Source of the DNA: Bactrocera neohumeralis
Lineage: Eukaryota; Arthropoda; Insecta; Diptera; Tephritidae
NCBI RefSeq assembly: GCF_024586455.1
Contig: NC_065921.1
Span: 62,869,528-62,933,527 of the forward strand
Reading direction: 5' to 3'
Length of the DNA stretch: 64,000 bases
Shown here in pieces: positions 56,044 through 64,000 of this stretch. A model generated the notes under the pieces. The model was given only the letters and a program-made list of their open reading frames with translations. It searched no databases and had not been told where the DNA came from. The stretch's first letter is position 1, and every line of letters begins with the position of its first letter. The translations under genes were made by a program, and so were the position numbers.

Positions 56044-56548
56044 TTATGCTTGCAATCTTCTTTCATTCAAATCGTGATTTTTTTCATGTTTCTCTTTTTC
56101 CCATTCCATTTTCATTTTAAACAGTTGCCTACGCTCGACTTGAAAAGCAACAAGATTTGCAGCAAATGATTTTGGGACATGTTTTTTAATTTTTTCTCCG
56201 AAATCTTTTGCTTTTTCAGGAACAATTACTTCACTTACATTGCCTGGTGGTAGATTTTCAATATTGGCAATGTCAATTGGAGACGCAATTTCTTCGCCGA
56301 CATCAGAAAAAGTGATTTCCAGTATTTGGCTGGCCGCGCTTTCATTCATTATGGACATATTGCCACTATCGACCACTTCAAAAGGTAATTCACTTGTGGC
56401 TTTTTTCCCAAAAATATATTTAAGCTGATTAAAGTGTGGGCACATCTGCAACACTTTGCCTGAAATATAAACATTACACAAAATTTTGTCTCATTCATTA
56501 CGCTTACCATCAACACTCGACGTCCCGGCATCAGACTCAAGAAGGCCT
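56044..56548 (-). pseudogene. Harbinger accessory (Myb/SANT-type) protein, C-terminal exons
   Basis: The minus-strand frame 56463-56044 reads GKVLQMCPHFNQLKYIFGKK, then an acidic middle and a basic coiled tail (FQVERRQLFKMKMEWEKEKH). A spliced upstream exon ends GTSSVDG with GTAAGC at about 56507, and the acceptor ATATTTCAG is at about 56464-56472. In Harbinger elements a second protein with a Myb/SANT domain assists nuclear import and DNA binding (known for the superfamily). Here only the C-terminal exons remain, and the N-terminal DNA-binding exon was cut off at the LOA junction. A stop near 56047 may be original or derived. Confidence 0.55.
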
Positions 56549-56724
56549 GCAAATAACGGCAGAGGGATCCGGGATTTCCGGATAGGGATCACATCGACTC
56601 ACTTGCTCCCAGCAAAATACTAGAATTTATCGATTTGCTGGGGCTCGGTGAGTCCCTGTGAGTTAGGAGAGGGCACAATAGACCCAAGGTCGCAGTGCAT
56701 ACCTCAATTAAATTCTATTCTATT
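56549..56724 (+). pseudogene. LOA ORF2 last codons, 3' UTR and tail
   Basis: A frame encodes PDRDHIDSLAPSKILEFIDL then LGLGESL and a stop at about 56660, parallel to FINALGLGESM at 40738. The 3' UTR GTTAGGAGAGGGCACAATAG and an ATTCTATTCTATTCT tail follow, abutting the right target duplication. Confidence 0.75.
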
Positions 56725-56737
56725 CTAACAGATATTC

Positions 56738-57046
56738 GGGTAACAAATACTTTTTGTTATCCATAACACATAGGAAAGCTATGCGCTAACAAAAGAATTT
56801 GTTACCCGTAACATACTGTGAAGACATTTGCTAACAAATGTATGTATTCTGTTAGAATAAGGCAGCATGCGATATTTGCCATTGGTTAAAGCGAGATAAC
56901 CATTGAACATTAAATAGCTATGTGTTACCTTTTTCTCACTCTCTGAACAAAAGTAACAAATACTTATTTTAAGGAATGCAAAAGTGAACAATAACAAGTC
57001 GTTTACACGTTTGCTAACATATACTGTGATACTGGATTTCTTGCAG
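56738..57046 (+). other. Probable intron remainder with TAACAAA-rich sequence
   Basis: It is rich in GTTACC/GGTAAC and TAACAAATA motifs on both strands, like 49330-49427 on the other side of the LOA insertion. It ends with a good acceptor, TTTCTTGCAG. Confidence 0.4.
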
Positions 57047-57228
57047 GATGCTCCAGAAGTAGAGGTGATTTAAGTGATTAATTTCAACAATTTATATAGG
57101 CACCAACAGCTCAAATTTTTTATAAAAAGCTCATTGAGAGCACAAAATTAGACGCCACGTGGGATCTATTACGGTGGACAGTGCGGCATCTGAGGGCTTC
57201 ATACAAAAAAGCAATCGATTGGCGAATG
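57047..57228 (+). other. Candidate exons downstream of the LOA insertion
   Basis: TTCTTGCAG precedes GATGCTCCAGAAGTAGAG (57047-57064), which is followed by GTGATT. A second acceptor TTTATATAG precedes 57100-57228, open for APTAQIFYKKLIEST, then WDLLRWTVRHLRASYKKAID. The aromatic-basic pattern is loosely like MADF or Myb/SANT modules, a weak inference. The exon is cut at about 57230 by the next retrotransposon fragment. Confidence 0.35.
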
Positions 57229-57945
57229 TCAACTGGAGCAGCGATTCCGCAAGGTGCTCGCAGCAGCTACCGCTCGCTTCATCCCGGCTGGGAGAATAGC
57301 GGAAATCCGCCCCGACTTCTCAGTCGAAGCAGCCGTTTTAGCTAATGAGCGCGACACCTTACGCCATGCCGATCCCCGAATAAGGGATCTCAATTTGGAG
57401 ATTCGGCGTATGGTAAATAAACATAAGCGGACAAAATGGATAGAGCACCTGAAGTCCTGCAACTTCTCTACCGGTGTGAGTAAGCTTTGGGCTAGTGTCA
57501 AAGCTTTGTCTAACCCGAAGAGACACGACGACCGAGTTGAGGTTCAATTCAATGGCCATGCCTCTTCGGACCCGAAGAAGTGCGCGAGCTACTTTAGCCG
57601 GCAGTTTACACTGCACTCTTCGGTAGACAAAGCCAAGAGATGTGTTAACCTCACCAAGGTCCTCAATCTGTCGCTGACCACTCTTCAAATACCCGATGTG
57701 TGGAAAGTCGGAAGAGTGGTCCCATTACTGAAACCTTGGAAACCCGCCAACGAAGGGTAATCCTATCGACCGATAACTCTCCTCTCCCCAGTAGTGAAGA
57801 CACTTGAGGCCTTGCTACTCCCGACCTTCACTCACCACCTGAGCCTAGCCAGCCACCAGCATGGATTCCGAAAAGTGCACAGCACCACCACAGCACTTAG
57901 CGTCAGGTCGCAGTGCATTACCTCATAACACTATCTATCTATTTA
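57229..57945 (+). pseudogene. Jockey/I-type non-LTR fragment with deletion and LOA-type tail
   Basis: The frame 57254-57760 starts FRKVLAAATARFIPAGRIAE, a post-endonuclease linker, with IEHLKSCNFSTGVSKLWASV, then jumps from VDKAKRCVN to LTKVLNLSLTTLQIPDVWKV, deleting the first reverse transcriptase blocks. It continues VVPLLKPWKPANEG, then after a stop the TLLSPVVKTLEALLLPSFTQ and HQHGFRKVHSTTTALSV blocks. It is joined to GGTCGCAGTGCATTACCTCA and a CTATCTATCTA tail, so most of the element between is missing. Confidence 0.75.
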
Positions 57946-58285
57946 TTAAGATATACATAATTAAGTGTGCACATATGGGTACCAAATGCAAGGAGCGTCA
58001 TACATGTTGCCTAAAATTCTTAATTTATAACAAAGCTTCAATTTAATGAGTTTTTCTAGTTTCATTAATAGTGTTATTAGCAAGTCAATAGTTAGTTTTC
58101 ATTTAATTAATCTTACGAAAACATTTGATAATTTAAATAGCAAGGCAAACATTCAAACAACGCAATTGCGTTTGTTTTGAACTTCAACTGTCATTATTCT
58201 TCATTTGGTACAGCAAAATAAAAAATTTTTTTACACCATAGGATTTTTTTAACCCCCAACTCAACATAGGGAAAAATATTACCGT
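57946..58285. other. Spacer, no gene recognised
   Basis: AT-rich sequence between the retrotransposon tail and duplicated block 2 copy B. Confidence 0.3.
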
Positions 58286-59174
58286 CTGGCATACAGTCTT
58301 CGGCAGCAACTGTACAGGCGTCAGTTTTAAAAATGCTGTTGTTGCGCATAAGAGTCTTAAAGTTGCTTGTTGTATAAAATTCATATTTAAGTTTCTAAGA
58401 TATCCGAACTGAAAATTTTCACTCGTCCTTTCTCCCAATGAAGTTGCTCATACTGCAAGTATGAGTTGCAGTATGAAAGCATCATACTTGCTCATACTCG
58501 TACATATTGGCAAATGCGGTGGCAGTAAAAAAATACATTTTTTTTTTATTAAATTTGGTTACACATAAAATAATATTTTATATGTACGTATGCGTTTATT
58601 ATAATAGAATAGCTGTGTTTCATACTTTTCAAATTTAATAACTCTTATAGCATATTTTTACACTTCTTGACTTACATAGATGTGACAAGAATAGAAAAAT
58701 AGTAATTTCAGTAAATTACTATGCATACAAATATATTTATTGGTAAATAAAATGTTACGTCATACATTGCAGTATAGTATAGTTGTAGGAGAATTCGATG
58801 AACATGGGTGCTTGATTTAGTCCTTATTGGGAGAAATTTAGCCGCTATTACTAAAATGCTGCATACATTAAAATATGAAATAATGTTTACATATTTAGTA
58901 CATATGTATTTGTTTGCAAATTAAATGAAGAGTAATGAGAAAAAATGTTAAACACCATTTTGAAAAAAATCGTAAACATTTATGCAATTGAGAGAAACTT
59001 ATAAAGGACTGAAGTCATTATAGTAAAACTTAATCTAGCAAAACAATTTTACGCTACTCCCCGTACAACATTCCAACATTCTATTGGATAAGTAGTTGTC
59101 ATAGTGTATTGATCTTATAAATAGTTGTTGTTTTTCCATTGTTATTACTACTTTTATATCATATTTTTTATATT

Positions 59175-59180
59175 TTTATT
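59175..59180 (-). promoter_or_regulatory. Putative polyadenylation signal, gene B
   Basis: AATAAA on the minus strand, 39 bases after the stop, conserved in copy A. Confidence 0.4.
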
Positions 59181-59218
59181 ATAAAAAATGATAAATATAT
59201 GTATATATTGTATTATAT

Positions 59219-59557
59219 TTAATTACCACCAACAAAATCATCATCGACCTTCTCACGTTTAATTTCAGTATTTTCATGCCCGTCCGGCAGAATACATTCA
59301 TCTTGCGGCGCACTATTGCCATCAGTATTCTGTGTTATCACAACCACTTTGGCAGCTGCGGTGGCGCGTGTCATGCGCTTTGGTGCAGTTGAAATGGTGA
59401 CAGCCGAACGCGTTGTAATCGTTTCGGATATGCTCTTTTCAGCCGAACTGCCTGCTGACAGATGTGGATTACGTGTCAATGTTGGCAAACGGCGCGTTGG
59501 TAGAGTTCCTGTTGCTGTTGAGGATGACACCGGGACTGAATTGAGTTTTTGTGGAAT
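59219..59557 (-). CDS. Gene B, last exon (112 codons plus stop)
   Basis: The acceptor AAAAAATACAG ends at 59558 and the exon joins in phase 0 after RELTIRQ of the exon at 60686. It encodes IPQKLNSVPVSSSTATGTLP, then SISETITTRSAVTISTAPKR, and ends NTEIKREKVDDDFVGGN with TAA at 59219-59221. IKRE fits the sumoylation consensus. The Thr/Ser-rich make-up continues that of the main exon. The splice sites and the frame agree with each other, and the paralogous exon has kept the frame (with a 19-residue length difference), so it has been under coding constraint. The protein is not recognised. Confidence 0.7.
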   Translation of the reverse strand: MPQKLNSVPVSSSTATGTLPTRRLPTLTRNPHLSAGSSAEKSISETITTRSAVTISTAPKRMTRATAAAKVVVITQNTDGNSAPQDECILPDGHENTEIKREKVDDDFVGGN

Positions 59558-59800
59558 CTGTATTTTTTATAAATGGAAAATTTTTAAGTAAAAGTTTTGT
59601 TTGATGTTTTTATAATACATTCTACTACTCTTGGGTGAATAAACTATGATTTTAAAATTAGTATTGTTTGATCAGTCCTCTTATATCATTTTAGAATTTA
59701 ATTTTGACGTGAAACTGATTTTAAAACGTGTAGCGATTTTTAAGTTGTTATTTAACGGCTCTTGAATTTTGACAAAAGGTTGTATCTTTCAGAAGTATAT

Positions 59801-60171
59801 TAACGGTAAGTATATTAATTCGCTCATAGTTAGTTATGCAGTTAAGGGGTTATATTCACTTCTGATTTTTGTTTTTGCACATGTGTCGAATGCAAATGAA
59901 TTCGAAAATATTCTCCGAAAATTTGAAGTCGATCTTCAAATGAAATATGTACTGAAATTTATAAATGCATTAAAAATATACTTTATAATGAGAATGAGAA
60001 AAAAAGTTTGCCTAGTTATTTTGCAACTTTTGATCCAAGTTTATCGAACCATTTTATCTACAAACCCAAAAAAAATTGGTATAATATTTCATTTAATATA
60101 TATGTATATGATAATAAAAAAAGCTTATTAACATATATATATATATATATATATATAAAGACAAGTAAGGA
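59801..60171. other. Gene B intron
   Basis: Intron sequence with a TA dinucleotide run at about 60132-60160. An open frame at 59769-60131 has no domain. Confidence 0.4.
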
Positions 60172-60430
60172 AGGGCTAAGTTCGGGTGCAACCGAAAATT
60201 TTATACTCTTGCAACTTACAAGAATCGAAGCAAGGTCCAATTCATCCCATTTTTGACGTACATTCATTCCATTATCAGAGTTGTACTATCCCTAAGTTTC
60301 AATTATACATACATACATACATATATAGTATCTCAGACATTGACCGATATTTTCGAAGAAAAATCAACTATAGGTACTGGGGTCCAAATATTCGGTACCT
60401 AGGGGCTTGAACAGTTTTTGTTGGATTTGA
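60172..60430 (-). repeat. Repeat family A fragment in the gene B intron
   Basis: It begins ACAAGTAAGGAAGGGCTAAG then TTCGGGTGCAACCGAA, the family A terminus, and later matches 18720-18830 inverted (GGTACTGGGGTCCAAATATT). The copy is internally deleted. Confidence 0.65.
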
Positions 60431-60685
60431 ACGTTATATAAAAATTGTTAACAAGAAGTTATTACAAAATATATACATAATTACAAAAATTATTTTAAAA
60501 AAGTATAGAAAAAAACTTATGAAAAAAAAATTGTTAAAAAATATTAAAAAGCAAAGCGAGAAAATACTATTAATATATTTAAAAAAAACGAAAAGGAGCC
60601 TACATTTAGGTGGAAATATCAATTTTTATTAAAAAAAAATATATACGGGGTGGGAAAAAAGTTAAGATAAATTTCACTTTCTCAC
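60431..60685 (-). repeat. Segmental duplication block 3, copy B (intron end)
   Basis: AT-rich intron sequence similar to 41240-41487, leading to the shared donor. The GTGAG donor is at 60681-60685. Confidence 0.6.
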
Positions 60686-62463
60686 CTGACGTATTGTCAA
60701 CTCTCGCCCCATTCGTGGTGTACTTCTCAGCGATGTGGTTTTACCATCGTTAAGCGGTGTGTTAACGTTACTAGTAGTTGTTGCAATTGGTGTAGACGTC
60801 TGCATTGGAGGTTTGGTGTAAAAAATTCTTGGTGAGGCCTGTGTAGCCTTCAGTGTGGGTAACACAATGCTCGACGTAGTCGAAACAGTTGGCAACGATG
60901 TGTTCATGCTGCCTGTTATCGACGTCGACATTATACTGGACCTTGTAGATATTGATGATTTGTTCATCGGCATTGGTGAAGCTGCTAGCTGATAACCCAA
61001 TAAACTATTGTCCTTATCTAGGACGGCAACTTGAGTTTTAGAACTTTGCAAATTCGATTTCTGTGACTGTTGCTGTATTGTGGTGGTGCGCACCACAGTG
61101 TTGGTAGTTTGTGTTGTTATAGCTTTTGATACTGATTGTATTGCTGGCGAAGTTACATTGGTCGTACTGGTAGTTGTCGCTATACCGATTTGTGCAGCAT
61201 ACTCGTCAATCAAACGCACAGCACAGTCGACATCTTTGGGTGTCAGCGTTGTTGAGTTGATCATGCTGTCAATAATCGTCTGTCGTTCGGAAAACGAAAG
61301 CATTGCAATGCGATAATAGTATTTTTTGAGACGTGCATCGAACTGACGTATGCTGGTGCGCAACAAAGAACGCTGATAATCCGATACAGTCGGTAATTGA
61401 GATGTTGCATTTGCTGGTGTGGCCATCGTGGGTGTAGATGTCGATGGCATCAATTTCGGTGTAATAACCGTGGTTGAGGGCAAATGTTTTTGCAATGCCG
61501 TTATGGTAGGCGTCAGTGCAGTTGTTGATGTTGTGGGATTGCTGACGGGCACAGGTGGTGCCACCGGTGTTACGTTTGCTACAGCTGTATTCGGTGCACA
61601 ACTTGCAATCGTCGGCACAGACGTATTCGTAGCATCAGCAGTGATTTTTTCCACCTTTTGCCGGATGGAGGCCGGTATAACATTCTTGTTGGCCTCCAAA
61701 TCGGCGCGTGTTATAAGTTTCGTTGACATCACTATGTAAGCGGGCAGTTCGCGTACGCCGGCCTGCACTTGCGCGTGTATACGTGTCGGATCAATAGCAG
61801 GCATTGGGCCGTCTAGATTTGGACAGCAGTAGTCGAGCAATACGCAGCCGTGATTACGATTATACTTAGCTGGATGCAAGAAGGAATACAGACGCGTACC
61901 ATTTGAATCCAACTGTGTCGGCGTCAGTCCATAATAACCACTTGGATCATTTGTAGGCGTTTGATTGAGTGCCGAATTGGTAGCGGCTGCTATAGCCAGT
62001 GTACGCGAAGCCAAGGAATTCGTGGTTGCCGCGTTGTCTGAGCTTGTGCCCGACGTAATACCAGCAGCTGCTTGTTGTGCGGGCGTTGTGTGGCCATCCA
62101 CTACCTCTTCTTTAGGCACTACCGGTGTGAATGGTAACTGTGTATCGTTAGCTATACTTGCGGTACTAGCGGCGGTGATTGTGGAGCTGCTGCTGCTGTT
62201 GGTTTGCTTGCCAGTCGATTGCGATCGTTGTATGACGCTGGCGTCAGAACTGCTTGTCGTGCTTGAGCGTTTCTCACGCATAACTTCTGCGGCTGTTGAA
62301 GTAATTTGTTGCTGTTGTTGTTGTTGCTGCTGTGAACGTGAACTGTTGTGCGTCGAATGTGGTACTGTGACACATTTCATTGGAGTTAACAGAGATAGCT
62401 CTTCTGTGCTGCCAAATTGCTGATCTGCTGCTTCAGTTTGGGAAGCATCTGTGTTTTCTTGAG
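60686..62463 (-). CDS. Gene B, large exon of an uncharacterised Q/S/T-rich protein
   Basis: The exon has 592 codons, between an acceptor (CCCTAATCTAG, about 62464-62474) and a donor (CAG/GTGAG). An ATG lies at 62380 but the frame is open upstream to the acceptor (TDASQTEAADQQFGSTEELS), so the protein starts further right, outside the window. Counting from that Met: Q-run at 17-25, S/T/A-rich to 147, then a less biased block at about 148-247 (TRLYSFLHPAKYNRNHGCVL, LDYCCPNLDGPMPAIDPTRI). A T/P-rich stretch and a second ordered-looking block follow (YYYRIAMLSFSERQTIIDSM, then VDCAVRLIDEYAAQIG). The composition fits a nuclear regulatory protein, but I do not recognise the family. Its 3' part is duplicated in gene A. 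Confidence 0.8.
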
Positions 62464-62565
62464 CTAGATTAGGGAATATACAAAAACATAGTTGAGTTTT
62501 ATAGGTATTTCAGTTTATTTAATTTAGTAATCGAATTGCCAAACTTGATTTGTTTATCATATATT
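62464..62565. other. Gene B intron start (upstream side)
   Basis: Short intronic stretch between the acceptor and the LOA insertion. Confidence 0.4.
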
Positions 62566-64000
62566 CGTATTGGCACCACAAGGGGCTGCCCACAGGGTGC
62601 AGTACTATCCCCTCTGCTATGGAATTTGGTAGTGGATGAACTCCTCGAGTTGCTCACCAGCAATGGAATCCGCTGTCAAGGGTACACGGACGACATTGTC
62701 ATAATGGCGACAGGCAGATTTGAGAGCAATCTCTGTGACATTGTCCAAAGGGGCTTAAACCCAGCAAAAACTACCGTGATCCCATTCACTAAGCGAAGAT
62801 CTCTTCCGGGCCTGAGGTCCCTAACAATAAGAGGCACACAGGTGGAAATGTCGAAGGAGGTCAAATTCCTTGGCCTCACTTTAGACTCATCATTACGGTG
62901 GAGTAGGCATTTGGACTTAACACTGTCCAAAGCAACTAGAGCACTTATGGTATGCAGACGCCTGGTCGGCAGATCATGGGGATGCAAGCCAAGTATCATC
63001 AGATGGCTATATACCATGATAGTAAGGCCTATTGTCACCTATGGGGTGTTGCTTGGGCCACAAAAGCAGCTCAGTCTTCGGTGATCCGGAGACTGTCGAA
63101 GCTGCAACGACTTGCCTGTGTCTGTGCTTCGGGGGCAATGCGCACATGCCCCACGGTGGCACTGGAAGTCATACTGGAGCTCACACCGCTGCATCAGGTG
63201 ATAAAACAAGCAGCAAACCACACCATGCTGCTAATGTCAGCAGAAGGCTGCGGAAGTGGGAAGATAATGTCCTCCAGACAGATGGACGTCCTAGCGGAAA
63301 GCACACCGCTAGTCCTCCTCCCAAAGGACGGCACCACGAAGAAAATAAACCTCAAAAAGAATTTCAAAGTTACTCTAGGCAGCAAGACGGAGTGGAGCGA
63401 TTCCACGCTGGAAAGACTGCTGGAAGACAGTACCATTCAGTGGTACACCGATGGCTCAAAAACACCGGACGGTATTGGGGCACTAAACTACTACTAAACT
63501 GTCCATACCAATGGGATGCTTCCCAAGTATCTTCCAGGTTGAAGTTTTTGCCATATGTCAGTGCGCTGAAGTCAACCTCAGCCGCAACTATCGCAACCAG
63601 CGTTTAGGTATTCTTAATGATAGTCGAGGAATGCATAGAAAGGCTAAACCGCCTGTCCTTGTGCAACCGGGTGCAGCTAATTTAGGTGCCAGGGCACAAG
63701 GGAATAGAAGGAAACGAGAAGGCCGACGAACTGGCCCGCGCCGCGGCAGCGTCCAAGGTGATGGGACCAGAACCATACATAGCGGTAGGATCCCACACTT
63801 TTAAGGAGCTACTCCGCACGGAGGAGAGAGTGGAGAGAGAACGGCGTTGGCAACAGGCATCAAGTATGCGCCACGCCAAGATGCTCCTAGGAGGGTACAA
63901 TCTCTCCAGGTTCAAGGAACTTATTCACCTCCCACAAATTCCGTCTCCTCGTCGCGATCTACACAGGGCACTGCAGGCTCAGGAAACGCTTGTCCAACAT
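62566..64000 (+). mobile_element. LOA-like retrotransposon, 5'-truncated, runs off the window
   Basis: It begins inside the reverse transcriptase (IGTTRGCPQGAVLSPLLWNL), antisense within the probable upstream intron of gene B, and continues through RNase H to the window edge. It is close to the copy at 49440-56724 in the reverse transcriptase and nearly identical to the inverse copy at 53635-54365 in the C-terminal part. Confidence 0.85.
62566..64000 (+). pseudogene. LOA ORF2: reverse transcriptase end, RNase H, C-terminus
   Basis: One frame (to 63084) has GYTDDIVIMATGRFESNLCD, where the usual YADD box is YTDD. A frameshift near 63050 leads to SSVIRRLSKLQRLACVCASG and LEVILELTPLHQVIKQAANH. 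The RNase H start QWYTDGSKTPDGIG is at about 63439-63480, then another shift, and MGCFPSIFQVEVFAICQCAE. A deletion joins LGILNDSRG to the region before WVPGHKG that is intact in the copy at 53881-54330. From 63690 the C-terminal RTEERVERERRWQQ region is present. Shifts and the deletion make it inactive. Confidence 0.8.

Larger units (their letters stand above)
54485..56548 (+). mobile_element. PIF/Harbinger element, internally deleted, right end missing
   Basis: The left end GGGGTATTCTCTTGCTCTTG matches the fragment at 48391 and is G-rich as in Harbinger. Inside are a HARBI1-like transposase (plus) and, convergent to it, an accessory gene (minus), the two-gene plan of this superfamily. No right terminal repeat is seen. 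The sequence runs at about 56548 into the LOA 3' end. Confidence 0.7.
49440..56724 (+). mobile_element. LOA-like non-LTR retrotransposon, rearranged and nested
   Basis: It is flanked by a 13-bp direct repeat CTAACAGATATTC (49427-49439 and 56725-56737). The 3' end GGAGAGGGCACAATAG, then GGTCGCAGTGCATACCTC and an ATTCT-type repeat tail, marks a non-LTR element. Parts in order: 5' leader, ORF1, ORF2 lacking most of the endonuclease, reverse transcriptase, a foreign block (53150-56545), and the last 180 bp. The foreign block holds an inverted endonuclease piece, an inverted LOA 3' end and a Harbinger. It inserted into a probable intron. Confidence 0.8.
58290..59800 (-). repeat. Segmental duplication block 2, copy B
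   Basis: Partner of 33050-34335: the same 3' flank, last exon and start of the intron (TTAACGGCTCTTGAATTTTG near 59752 versus TTAACAGCTTTTGAATTTTT near 34273). Confidence 0.85.

Noticed and set aside
61080..62423. Plus-strand frames opposite gene B (valine/alanine-rich)
   Set aside because: They are antisense of Thr/Ser/Gln codons. The minus strand has the splice sites, paralog conservation and consistent frame.

Overview
This is insect nuclear DNA, AT-rich, with spliced genes and very many transposable elements. The repeat types (RTE with a GAA tail, LOA-like elements with an ORF1 domain I recognise as DUF4780, a DD41D 'rosa'-type mariner, mini-me/DINE-like repeats with GTCY and TA runs, and scattered TACATATGTA palindromes) suggest a higher dipteran, most likely a tephritid fruit fly. 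That placement is an inference from recalled repeat types, not from a database search. I saw no bacterial genes, tRNA, rRNA or CRISPR array.

Layout. 1-12.9 kb: a deleted mariner (1020-1603), an RTE retrotransposon (2664-6430) split by a 756-bp Harbinger-like MITE, a second deleted mariner (7689-8606), a jockey-like relic and a third mariner relic. 12.9-16.5 kb: a non-autonomous LTR retrotransposon with internal tandem units, containing a deleted Tigger element. 17-31 kb: mostly non-coding, AT-rich DNA with dispersed repeats, Tc1-like copies (19.9-20.4 and 28.2-29.35 kb) and a 154-bp tandem array. 31.7-62.5 kb: a direct tandem duplication of one gene locus on the minus strand. Copy A has its last exon at 33894-34175 and a large exon at 41488-42268. 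Copy B has its last exon at 59219-59557 and a large exon at 60686-62463, and continues past the right edge. TEs have expanded both copies.

Copy B is the best host gene here: about 704 C-terminal residues of a Q/S/T-rich uncharacterised protein. Copy A has been remodelled. The upstream part of its large exon is replaced by five 23-residue STPR-type repeats, fused in frame to sequence from the copy-B exon, and an 8-bp deletion then ends the frame early. The result is a 223-residue chimeric, putatively DNA-binding ORF.

Between the two copies (about 43-58 kb) is a dense stack of nested elements: a foldback-like palindrome with an 8-bp target duplication and GC-rich minisatellites, a TA-flanked MITE holding other MITEs, and a LOA retrotransposon (49440-56724, 13-bp target duplication) that sits in what looks like an intron of a small spliced gene and has itself received an inverted LOA copy and a deleted Harbinger. 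The right end (62566-64000) is another LOA copy, antisense to gene B. Almost every transposase and reverse transcriptase here is truncated, shifted or internally deleted.
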